Assembly (NCBI GenBank): GCA_947466405.1
Contig: CANICR010000002.1
Coordinates: forward strand, 1-64,000
Source: Chitinophagaceae bacterium
GTDB lineage: Bacteria; Bacteroidota; Bacteroidia; Chitinophagales; Chitinophagaceae
Direction of reading: 5' to 3'
Length of the DNA stretch: 64,000 bases
Of this stretch, positions 45,715-54,005 are shown piece by piece. The notes under the pieces were generated by a model. The model did no database searches. It was not told the DNA's origin and saw only the letters and a list, made by a program, of their open reading frames with translations. The position numbers and the translations under genes were made by a program. How positions within the stretch are numbered: the stretch's first letter is position 1; each line of letters starts with the position of its first letter.

Positions 45715-47649
45715 TTGAAAAAAAATGTTCCCATATTTGAAAACTCACTACATGACATCCATGGAAGTATTGATACAACTAAAAAGGCAAGAGGGTTTAA
45801 GAAAATATTTTCATTTATTGGGCCAGCTTATCTAGTGAGTGTAGGATATATGGATCCTGGAAACTGGGCTACCGATATTGCAGGTGGAAGCAAATACGGC
45901 TATAGCTTAATTTGGGTTCTTTTCATCAGCAACCTAATTGCCATATTATTGCAAAGTTTAAGTGCTCGTTTAGGTATAGTAAGAGGGCGTGATCTTGCTC
46001 AGGCAAACAGAGAATCATTTCCTAAGCCGATAAATTTTGTATTATGGATATTAGCAGAAATCGCAATAGCCGCAACAGATTTGGCAGAAGTACTTGGAAT
46101 GGCAATCGGGATTCAACTTTTATTTGGATTACCACTAATCATTGGAGTTAGTATTACAATTTTAGATACTTTTATTTTATTGTATTTACAAAAATTAGGG
46201 ATAAGAAAAATAGAAGCATTCATCATTGTGCTTATTGCAATTATTGGTGTAAGTTTTTTGATAAATATAATCATCGCGGCCCCTTCATTTAATGAAATAA
46301 TCAAAGGGTTTATTCCTTCCCTTCCAGATGCAAAATTACTATATCAACAAAAAGGCATAGTAGGAGAAATCCCAAGCCAGACTGCCCTTTACATCGCGAT
46401 AGGTATGATTGGAGCTACCATTATGCCCCATAATTTATACCTGCATTCCGCGTTGATTCAAACCAGGAAGATTAATAAAAACAGCAAAGGGATAAAAGAA
46501 GCATTGAGGTGGAGCTTGATAGACAGTTCAATTGCTCTAAATATTGCATTTCTGATAAATGCGGCTATTTTAATTTTAGCAGCAACTGTATTTTTTAAAA
46601 CAGGCAGAACTGATGTGGGAGAAATCAAACAAGCACATACGCTACTGTCTCCATTATTAGGAAATAAAATAGCCTCTACTCTTTTCGCAATTGCATTAAT
46701 TGCTTCTGGCCAAAGCTCTACAATTACAGGAACCTTATCTGGTCAAATTGTAATGGAAGGCTATCTGCAAATCAGAATAAACCCTCTCGCAAGAAGATTT
46801 ATCACCAGGTTAGTAGCCATTATTCCAGCTATTATTTTCATTTATCATACTCAAGAAAATAAAATTGACAACTTATTAATATTTAGCCAAGTAATCTTAA
46901 GTGTTCAATTAGGTTTTGCCGTTATCCCACTTATACATTTTGTAAGCGACAAAAAATTGATGAAAGAATTTACAATAAAAAAGCCCATTCAATTGTTAGC
47001 TTGGTTATTTACATTTTTACTCGTTGCGTTAAACGCAAAGTTGATTATTGATACCCTCAGTGAAAACTGGGCTATGTTCGATTCCCTACTGCTAAAAATA
47101 TCAATCGTAACGATATGCCTGCTTTTCATAGGCCTTATGGTATATGTATTACTTTTCCCTTTATTAAAGAAAAATACCCCTGTTGGTTCAATTGAAATGC
47201 ACCCTACTATTCCCGATATCAATAACATACCAATACATAACTATCAAAAAGTAGCAATCGCACTTGATTTTAGCTCTGATGATTTGAAATTAATTTCTAC
47301 TGCAATTGGACAAACTGGAGAAGGCGGGGAAATTGTGCTGATTCATATTGTGGAAAGCGCTTCGGCAAAATTACACGGACTTGATACAGATGATTATGAA
47401 ACAAAAAAAGACAAAGAAAATCTTGAAAAACTAGTCACTCAATTAATTGAAAAAGGCTACAACACTAAAGGAGTTCTTGGATTCACAAACAGGGCAAAAG
47501 AAATCATAAGAATTGTAGAAGAAGAAAAGGCTGAGCTTTTAGTAATTGGGGCTCATGGTCATAAGGGGATAAAAGATTTGCTGTACGGCAGTACGATAAA
47601 CAAGGTGAGGCATGAACTAAAAATACCTGTATTCATTGTGAAAGTATAA
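45715..47649 (+). CDS. Nramp-family divalent metal transporter fused to a universal stress protein domain
   Basis: A 644-residue fusion. Residues about 30-480 are an Nramp/MntH transporter with 11 membrane segments. The first has the metal motif GYMDPGNWATDIAGG and the sixth has MPHNLYLHSALIQTR, the usual residues for Mn2+/Fe2+ uptake with protons. Residues about 505-644 are a UspA domain (KVAIALDFSSDDLKLI at the start; LLVIGAHGHKGIKDLLYGSTINKV with the ATP-binding G-2x-G-9x-G-S/T pattern). The start is TTG: a TAG stop lies two codons upstream and there is no ATG before the first helix. A nucleotide-sensing regulatory role for the Usp tail is inference. Confidence 0.9.
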   Translation: MKKNVPIFENSLHDIHGSIDTTKKARGFKKIFSFIGPAYLVSVGYMDPGNWATDIAGGSKYGYSLIWVLFISNLIAILLQSLSARLGIVRGRDLAQANRESFPKPINFVLWILAEIAIAATDLAEVLGMAIGIQLLFGLPLIIGVSITILDTFILLYLQKLGIRKIEAFIIVLIAIIGVSFLINIIIAAPSFNEIIKGFIPSLPDAKLLYQQKGIVGEIPSQTALYIAIGMIGATIMPHNLYLHSALIQTRKINKNSKGIKEALRWSLIDSSIALNIAFLINAAILILAATVFFKTGRTDVGEIKQAHTLLSPLLGNKIASTLFAIALIASGQSSTITGTLSGQIVMEGYLQIRINPLARRFITRLVAIIPAIIFIYHTQENKIDNLLIFSQVILSVQLGFAVIPLIHFVSDKKLMKEFTIKKPIQLLAWLFTFLLVALNAKLIIDTLSENWAMFDSLLLKISIVTICLLFIGLMVYVLLFPLLKKNTPVGSIEMHPTIPDINNIPIHNYQKVAIALDFSSDDLKLISTAIGQTGEGGEIVLIHIVESASAKLHGLDTDDYETKKDKENLEKLVTQLIEKGYNTKGVLGFTNRAKEIIRIVEEEKAELLVIGAHGHKGIKDLLYGSTINKVRHELKIPVFIVKV

Positions 47650-47691
47650 TCAATATTTTATTTTTAATTACCTTTAAATAAAAAAATCAAT

Positions 47692-48057
47692 ATGCTAATT
47701 GAAATTTCAAATGGTGAGATTGTCGACAAATTAACAATTATAGAAATCAAACTGTCTAGAATAGAAGACCCTAGTAAAAGAAAAAACCTTGAAGCAGAAT
47801 TAGAAATTCTAAATGCTGCAGTTTCGCAAATCATTGAAAAAAATAATCCTTTGTACAAAAAGCTTTATGCTATCAATGACAAACTATGGGACATTGAAGA
47901 CGATTGCAGAATGTTTGAAAAAAACAACGACTTTAGTGATGCATTTATTGCTACTGCTAGAAGTGTATATCAAACAAATGATGAGAGAGCTGCCGTAAAA
48001 AAAGAAATAAACAACATTACGGGATCCAGATTAACGGAAGAAAAATCATATCAATAA
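47692..48057 (+). CDS. DUF6165-like protein linked to a glycosyltransferase
   Basis: A 121-residue soluble, largely helical protein: MLIEISNGEIVDKLTIIEIKL, then LNAAVSQIIEKNN, LYAINDKLWDIEDDCRMFE and FIATARSVYQTNDERAAVKKEIN. These match my recollection of the DUF6165 family, often found next to polysaccharide or LPS glycosyltransferases. The highly conserved LWDIED and ARSVYxxNDxRAxxK stretches suggest a specific binding role, but no activity is known to me. Its stop is one base from the start of the GT9 gene, so the two are translationally coupled. Confidence 0.78.
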   Translation: MLIEISNGEIVDKLTIIEIKLSRIEDPSKRKNLEAELEILNAAVSQIIEKNNPLYKKLYAINDKLWDIEDDCRMFEKNNDFSDAFIATARSVYQTNDERAAVKKEINNITGSRLTEEKSYQ

Positions 48058-48058
48058 T

Positions 48059-49081
48059 ATGAACCGCATTTTGGTTATCAGATTTTCTGCCATGGGTGAT
48101 GTTGCGATGACATTACCCATCATCAGGCTAATACTCAATGAAAACCCTACGATTGAAGTTACTTTTTTAACAAGAAAAAACTTTTCCCCTATTTTCGAAA
48201 ATATAGATAGAATAAAAGTAATAGGAGTCGACTTCTCCAATAATTACAATAAGTGCTTAGGTTTAAAAAGATTACACCGAGATTTATCCAATAACAATAA
48301 ATTTGACGCCATTATTGATTTGCATGATGTATTAAGAACAAAAATACTTCGAAGCTACTTTAAATTCTCTGGCACAAAGGTATTTACTATAGACAAAGAC
48401 AGATCGGCTAAAAGAAAAATGATTCGCGCCAAAATATTACAACCACTTCCCCATTCAACCACCAGATATCTAAACGTTTTTAAAAAAGCCGGTATTTTTG
48501 CCAATGAAAATAATATACGCTTCCCTTCGATTGTTTTTTCGGAAAAAGATAAAGAGATTACGAATGAATTTCTATCTAATTATCAGCAACCATTTATTGC
48601 TTTTGCACCATTTGCCAAACACGCAAGCAAAACATTGCCTTTAAATAAATCTGAACAGCTCATTAAAAAACTATCAGAAAAGTATACCGTATTTTTATTA
48701 GGCGGCAATGAAAACATTCGACAGTTTGATGAATGGGTAAATACTCACAGCAATGTATATACTACAACTTCACTTCAACTAACTCAGCAAGTGCTATTAA
48801 TGTCCTCTATGAAAGCTGTAATAAGCATGGATAGTGCAAATATGCACCTTGCTGCTATACAAGGAGTGCCCGTGGTGAGCATTTGGGGAGCAACACATCC
48901 TTATTTTGGATTTAGCGGAATTAACACTAAGCCAAGTAGCTGGGTGTCAACCAAAGAAAAACTCTACTGCAGGCCATGCAGTGTTTTTGGCAACAAATCA
49001 TGCATTAACAAAAAAGAACCTTATGCATGTTTGAATCAAATAGATATAGCAGACATTATGGAAGCGATTGCCCTCATTTAA
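48059..49081 (+). CDS. Glycosyltransferase family 9 (heptosyltransferase-like) protein
   Basis: A 340-residue GT-B enzyme. The N-terminal domain begins RILVIRFSAMGDVAMTLPIIRLI, the typical start of ADP-heptose:LPS heptosyltransferases. The C-terminal domain has FAPFAKHASKTLPL, FLLGGNEN and the donor-site SMDSANMHLAAIQGVPVVSIWGATHPYFGF. A cysteine-containing end (KLYCRPCSVFGNKSCI...CLNQI) is common in this group. It probably adds a sugar to the LPS core on the inner face of the membrane. It is coupled to the DUF6165 gene and converges on an MFS gene. Confidence 0.9.
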   Translation: MNRILVIRFSAMGDVAMTLPIIRLILNENPTIEVTFLTRKNFSPIFENIDRIKVIGVDFSNNYNKCLGLKRLHRDLSNNNKFDAIIDLHDVLRTKILRSYFKFSGTKVFTIDKDRSAKRKMIRAKILQPLPHSTTRYLNVFKKAGIFANENNIRFPSIVFSEKDKEITNEFLSNYQQPFIAFAPFAKHASKTLPLNKSEQLIKKLSEKYTVFLLGGNENIRQFDEWVNTHSNVYTTTSLQLTQQVLLMSSMKAVISMDSANMHLAAIQGVPVVSIWGATHPYFGFSGINTKPSSWVSTKEKLYCRPCSVFGNKSCINKKEPYACLNQIDIADIMEAIALI

Positions 49082-49089
49082 TTACAATA

Positions 49090-50316
49090 TCACTCCTCAA
49101 TAAAATCCAAATCGTTTCCAAAGGTTTCTTTGATATATACCACTGCTACTAATGAAATAGACATGATAATAACGGCAGTAATCCAACCGGCATCATAATA
49201 AGTGGTGAAATTTCTCAACCCTTTGAATAGAGGTAAAATAACAATAGCCAACATCCCTCTAACCATATTTGGAATGGTGGTTGTAGCTGTAGCTCTGAGG
49301 TTGGTACCAAATTGTTCTGCTGCCATAGTTACAAAAATTGCCCAAAAACCTGTACCTAAACCAAGACCGGCACAAATTATATACATACCGTTTGCAGAGC
49401 CGTTCATCTGTGCTGTAAAAAACAAAACAATAAATAAGATAGTTATTGCATAGAAAATATACATTGCTTTTTTTCTGCTTCGCAACCATTGACTAATGAA
49501 TCCAATACCAATATCTCCGATTGATATAAACACGTAAGCATACATAACAGCTTTGCCTGGATCAATTTTTTCTTTAATCCCCATTTGCATACCAAATTCA
49601 TTAGAAAAGGTAATTAACACACCGATAACTAACCAGGTAGGCAACCCTATCAATACATTTAATAAATAACGTTTTAGCCTATCCCTATTTGTAAATAATA
49701 ATAAAAAATTGCCTCTTTGTACGCTTGTTTGTGTTAATTGATGATACATCCCTGATTCGAAAACAGAGACTCTCAAAAGTAGCAATAGTAAACCCATGCC
49801 GCCCCCGATAAAATAACAAGTACGCCAATCGAAATTTTGTTTCATTACAAAAGCAATGATAGCGCCTGTCAAACCTATTCCGGCTACTAACGACGTGGCA
49901 ATACCTCTACTTTCTTTTGCAACCATTTCTGATACTAATGTAATTCCAGCACCCAACTCTCCGGCCAAACCCAACCCTGCAATAAATCGCACCCATTTAT
50001 ATTGATCTACTTGTTGAATAAACCCATTAGCAATATTTGCTAATGAATATAATAGAATAGATCCAAACAATACGCTCAATCTGCCTTTTTTATCCCCCAT
50101 CATACCCCATATAATTCCACCAATCAATAATCCAACCATTTGCCACATTAATATTTTTTCGCCTTCTGATTTTACCTGATCTGGCGATAATCCAAGTGAT
50201 TCTAAACTCGGCATTCTTATAATACTGAATAAAAGCAAATCGTATATATCTACAAAATAACCAAGTGCAGCAACGATTACGGCAATACCGAATATTGATT
50301 TTGTATTATTAGACAT
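49090..50316 (-). CDS. MFS transporter (metabolite:proton symporter type)
   Basis: A 408-residue protein with 12 membrane segments. The first carries YFVDIYDLLLFSIIRMPSL, a pattern of sugar-acid or organic-acid MFS symporters, and the loop GMMGDKKGRLSVLFGSI is the MFS signature between segments 2 and 3. RFIAGLGLAGELGAGITLVSEMVAKESRGIA is the matching segment-4 motif. The substrate is probably an organic anion, but this is inference. It is the third gene of a minus-strand operon after DedA, with a 6-base gap. Confidence 0.87.
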   Translation of the reverse strand: MSNNTKSIFGIAVIVAALGYFVDIYDLLLFSIIRMPSLESLGLSPDQVKSEGEKILMWQMVGLLIGGIIWGMMGDKKGRLSVLFGSILLYSLANIANGFIQQVDQYKWVRFIAGLGLAGELGAGITLVSEMVAKESRGIATSLVAGIGLTGAIIAFVMKQNFDWRTCYFIGGGMGLLLLLLRVSVFESGMYHQLTQTSVQRGNFLLLFTNRDRLKRYLLNVLIGLPTWLVIGVLITFSNEFGMQMGIKEKIDPGKAVMYAYVFISIGDIGIGFISQWLRSRKKAMYIFYAITILFIVLFFTAQMNGSANGMYIICAGLGLGTGFWAIFVTMAAEQFGTNLRATATTTIPNMVRGMLAIVILPLFKGLRNFTTYYDAGWITAVIIMSISLVAVVYIKETFGNDLDFIEE

Positions 50317-50322
50317 GATATA

Positions 50323-51015
50323 TTACTCTGTTGTAGTTTTTGTTTTTTTACTGGTAACCATTTTTAAAATGACAGGTAGTGTAGTAACCAATACAATTCC
50401 GATAACGATCACTTCTAAATGTTGTTTCAAATCAAACCCAGTTGAATTAAAAATTATTTTTTGAAGATAATGACCGGCAAATAGCATAGAAAACACCCAA
50501 GCAAAACTTCCAATAAAATTATAAAACGAAAATTTCTTCTTATCCATTTGAACTATACCGGCCACTATAGGAGCAAATGTTCTAACAATGGGTAAAAATC
50601 TTGCCATTACTATAGCACTGCCTCCATGCTTATCATAAAAATCTTTTGCCTGATATAAATATTTCTTTTTGAAGAAAAAAGTATCTTTTCTTTCAAATAA
50701 GAAAGGACCACTTTTTCTGCCGAACCAATACCCTACAATATTTCCTATAACTCCTGCCATTGAAATAAATACACCAAGTAAAAAAAGGTGAACAATGCTA
50801 TTATTGAAATTATATCTAAAAGCTCCTGATATCAGATCGTCACTATATATCCCTGCAACAAACAACAAAGAATCACCTGGCAAGAAAAAGCCTGCAAACA
50901 ATCCTGTTTCAGCAAAAACAACAAAAAGAATAAACCAAAGACCCCCGTTTTCAATATACCATTGAGGATGAATAAGGTTTGTCCATTGGAAATCTAAAAA
51001 AATCATTTCAAGCAT
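50323..51015 (-). CDS. DedA-family membrane protein (VTT domain)
   Basis: A 230-residue membrane protein with four to six hydrophobic segments. DedA hallmarks are GLFAGFFLPGDSLLFVAGIYS, GNIVGYWFGRKSGPF, the amphipathic FYDKHGGSAIVMARFLPIVRTFAPIVAG with the F-x-R-x-x-P-x-x-R pattern, and NFIGSFAWVFSM. The family is now associated with lipid scrambling such as undecaprenyl-phosphate recycling and with membrane-potential homeostasis. The start could also be the internal ATG at 51006. Middle gene of the operon. Confidence 0.92.
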   Translation of the reverse strand: MLEMIFLDFQWTNLIHPQWYIENGGLWFILFVVFAETGLFAGFFLPGDSLLFVAGIYSDDLISGAFRYNFNNSIVHLFLLGVFISMAGVIGNIVGYWFGRKSGPFLFERKDTFFFKKKYLYQAKDFYDKHGGSAIVMARFLPIVRTFAPIVAGIVQMDKKKFSFYNFIGSFAWVFSMLFAGHYLQKIIFNSTGFDLKQHLEVIVIGIVLVTTLPVILKMVTSKKTKTTTE

Positions 51016-51034
51016 ACGCTGTTTTATTTAATTT

Positions 51035-52300
51035 TTAATTTTTTAACTCTCCCTCCCACTTACTAACGGCAGCGGTTGCCAGCGCATTTCCCAATACGTT
51101 TGTCATACTTCTACCCATATCACAAAAGGTATCAATAGCAAGCACCAATCCAATACCTTCTGGAGGAATACCAAACATACTGCCAGTGGCTAACACCACT
51201 ACCAGCGAAGCCCTTGGCACTCCCGCTACACCTTTGCTGGTTAGCATAAATACCAACAACATCGCAATTTGTGTGTCTAGATGATTTGTTATTGAAGTGA
51301 TATTATACGCCTGCGCAATAAACATACTGGCAAAAGTCATATACATCATGCTTCCATCTAAATTAAATGAATAACCTAAAGGCAAAGTGAAAGAAACAAT
51401 TTTATTATTACATCCGAAACGCTCCATCTCTTCTACTAACTTAGGGAAAACAGCCTCACTACTTGAAGTACTAAACGCCACCGCCATCGGATTAGATAAT
51501 CGCTTTAATAAAACCATTAACCTTTTTTTAAGGACTAGATAGCCTACAAACAGTAATACTATCCACAATACAGCTAAGCCCAAATAAAATGAACCGATAT
51601 AGTACGCGTATGTTTTTAATATCCCTAAACCTTTAATAGCAATCACTCCCGTCATTGCTCCAAACACACCAAGGGGTGCTAATTTCATAACATAAGAAAC
51701 CATTTTCAACACCACGTGTGTTAATGAATCTAGTGCATTGATAATATTTTTTCCTTTATCGCCAATAGCGGTTAAAGCCACGCCAAAGAAAATAGAAAAA
51801 ATAACTAATTGTAGTATTTCGTTGGATGCCATAGCTTCTATAACACTCCTAGGAAATACATGCTCTACAAATTTATCAATAGAGAAATCGGCTGTTTTGC
51901 CTCGAAGATCAGAAGCTCCAATTATATCTGCATTATTAATATTTACACCAACGCCAGGTTTGGTTATAGACACAACAATTAACCCTAAGGTTAAACTTAA
52001 TAAGGAAGCCGAAATAAACCATATCATTGCCTTTCCACCTACTCGACCTACTGCTTTCAAATCGCCTAATTTTGCAATACCCACTACTAATGTAGCAAAA
52101 ACCAATGGAGCAATTATCATTTGAACTAATCGTAAAAAAATAGTTGCCAGTAGTTTTATTTTAGGAGCAAAGTCCTTAACAAATTCAGGAGAGGCATTTG
52201 TATTTACAATATAACCAACTACTATCCCTAATACCATAGCCATCAAAATATAAATGGTTAACCTATTGGACTTTACAGATTGTGATGTATGATTTTGCAT
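51035..52300 (-). CDS. Dicarboxylate/amino acid:cation symporter (DAACS, GltP/DctA-like)
   Basis: A 421-residue transporter from ATG 52300; the track start at 52321 is a TTG without better support. The glutamate-transporter fold is clear: eight membrane helices, the serine-rich re-entrant loop AFSTSSSEAVFPKLVEEMERFG (HP1), the segment-7 motif SFNLDGSMMYMTFASMFIAQ, LLVFMLTSKGVAGVPRASLVVVLAT (HP2) and the helix-8 DTFCDMGRSMTNVLGNALAT with the substrate-binding Asp and Arg. It takes up aspartate, glutamate or C4-dicarboxylates with H+ or Na+. It is first in an operon with DedA and an MFS transporter. Confidence 0.93.
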   Translation of the reverse strand: MQNHTSQSVKSNRLTIYILMAMVLGIVVGYIVNTNASPEFVKDFAPKIKLLATIFLRLVQMIIAPLVFATLVVGIAKLGDLKAVGRVGGKAMIWFISASLLSLTLGLIVVSITKPGVGVNINNADIIGASDLRGKTADFSIDKFVEHVFPRSVIEAMASNEILQLVIFSIFFGVALTAIGDKGKNIINALDSLTHVVLKMVSYVMKLAPLGVFGAMTGVIAIKGLGILKTYAYYIGSFYLGLAVLWIVLLFVGYLVLKKRLMVLLKRLSNPMAVAFSTSSSEAVFPKLVEEMERFGCNNKIVSFTLPLGYSFNLDGSMMYMTFASMFIAQAYNITSITNHLDTQIAMLLVFMLTSKGVAGVPRASLVVVLATGSMFGIPPEGIGLVLAIDTFCDMGRSMTNVLGNALATAAVSKWEGELKN

Positions 52301-52458
52301 AGTATTAATTTGGTGTTGCAATATAATATTTTAAACCGAATAGAAATTTGAAGTACATAAATTGTACATTATTATCATAGTTTGAAAAATGTTTTAGCGA
52401 AATGAATGAATAATTTCTTATTTTTCAGCATAATTTATCACATAAACTATTAACCAAT

Positions 52459-53940
52459 ATGGGATTATTTACAAAAAAACCTATGCATTTGCTGTTAAGC
52501 GAAGCAGCAGACTCAGAAAAAGGAATGAAACGAACCTTAAGTGCCGGTTCATTAGTAGCCCTTGGTATTGGGGCTATCATTGGTGCTGGCCTATTTGTAA
52601 GAACTGCTGCTGCCGCCGCACAAAATGCAGGACCTTCTGTAACCTTAGGGTTTATAGTTGCTGCTGTTGGTTGCGCATTAGCCGGCTTATGCTATGCCGA
52701 ACTTTCTTCTTCTATCCCCATTTCAGGAAGTGCCTATACTTACACATACGCTACAATGGGAGAATTACTAGCCTGGATAATTGGCTGGGATTTAATTCTT
52801 GAATATGCTGTAGGAGCTGCCACTGTTGGCATTGCCTGGAGCGAATATTTGAATAATTTATTGGTTCAGGTATTACACTGGAAACCTATCGCATACGAAT
52901 GGTGTCATTCGCCTTTCGAACACTCCATTCCAGATGCAATGGGTATGGTTCATACCGGTATAATTAATTTACCCGCTCTTGGAATTGTCACCGCCTTAAG
53001 TTTACTATTAATAAAAGGAACACAAGAATCGGCTTTTGTAAATGGATTAATTGTAATTACCAAAGTTTCCATTGTAATATTAATCATTATACTTGGGTGG
53101 GGATTTGTCAATAGCACAAATCATACTCCATACATTCCTGCCGCTTCTATTTACACCGACCATCAAGGAATCGATCATCATTTTGGTGGCATTATGGGCA
53201 TTTTGGGTGCAGCCGGCGTTGTATTCTTTGCCTTTATTGGATTTGACGCAGTTAGTACTGCTGCGCAAGAAACAAAAAATCCTAAAAAAGCAATGCCTAT
53301 TGGGATATTAGGCTCATTGGCTGTTTGTACAGTTTTATACATACTATTTGCTCATGTACTTACCGGACTTGCTCCAGTCGAGTTTTTTAGAACCGATGGA
53401 AGAGAAGCTTCCGTTGTAGCGGCTATAAATAAATTCATGCCTGGATATGCCTGGTTAGGAAAACTTGTAACCATTGCCATTCTTGCCGGATTCTCTTCTG
53501 TAATTTTAGTGATGCTATTAGGACAAAGTCGCGTTTTTTACTCCATGAGTAAAGATGGGTTACTGCCTAAATCCCTAAGTACCCTTCATCCGAAATTCCA
53601 CACTCCTTACAAAGCCAATTTAATCATTTTGATATTAGTAGGCGCTTTTGCAGCATTTGTGCCTGGAGATATTGTAGGTGACATGACAAGCATTGGTACT
53701 TTATTTGCATTTATTCTTGTATGCGCTGCCGTTATCATTTTAAGAAAAACAAATCCTGAATTACCAAGACAATTCAAAACACCATTGGTGCCGCTTGTTC
53801 CAATATTAGGTATAATAGTTTGCGCAGCAATGATCTTTGGATTGGGCTGGACTAACTGGCTTAGACTTTTCGTATGGCTTGCCATTGGTTTTTTATTTTA
53901 CTTTGGGTACAGCAAAAAAAATAGCAAACTCAAGGATTAA
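52459..53940 (+). CDS. APC-family amino acid permease (cationic amino acid transporter type)
   Basis: A 493-residue membrane protein with 12 to 13 segments. The first holds the APC substrate motif LGIGAIIGAGLFVRTAAAAAQNAGP. The second and third contain ALAGLCYAELSSSIPISGSAYTYTYATMGELLAWIIGWDLILEYAVGAATVGIAWSEY, typical of CAT/YfnA-like permeases. GVVFFAFIGFDAVSTAAQETKNPKKAMPIGI is the segment-6/loop signature. The specificity for basic or branched amino acids is not determined by what I can see. It stands alone and ends at a strong terminator shared with the convergent GH92 gene. Confidence 0.92.
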   Translation: MGLFTKKPMHLLLSEAADSEKGMKRTLSAGSLVALGIGAIIGAGLFVRTAAAAAQNAGPSVTLGFIVAAVGCALAGLCYAELSSSIPISGSAYTYTYATMGELLAWIIGWDLILEYAVGAATVGIAWSEYLNNLLVQVLHWKPIAYEWCHSPFEHSIPDAMGMVHTGIINLPALGIVTALSLLLIKGTQESAFVNGLIVITKVSIVILIIILGWGFVNSTNHTPYIPAASIYTDHQGIDHHFGGIMGILGAAGVVFFAFIGFDAVSTAAQETKNPKKAMPIGILGSLAVCTVLYILFAHVLTGLAPVEFFRTDGREASVVAAINKFMPGYAWLGKLVTIAILAGFSSVILVMLLGQSRVFYSMSKDGLLPKSLSTLHPKFHTPYKANLIILILVGAFAAFVPGDIVGDMTSIGTLFAFILVCAAVIILRKTNPELPRQFKTPLVPLVPILGIIVCAAMIFGLGWTNWLRLFVWLAIGFLFYFGYSKKNSKLKD

Positions 53941-53974
53941 TATATTTTCAGAGACTACAATCACTTTTATCACT

Positions 53975-54005
53975 AGCTCACGATTTTATCGTGAGCTTTT
54001 TTTTT
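53975..54005. terminator. Intrinsic terminator between the APC permease and GH92 genes
   Basis: AGCTCACGAT-TTT-ATCGTGAGCT is a perfect 10-bp stem followed by nine or more T on the plus strand. The T-run overlaps the stop of the convergent GH92 gene. Confidence 0.86.
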
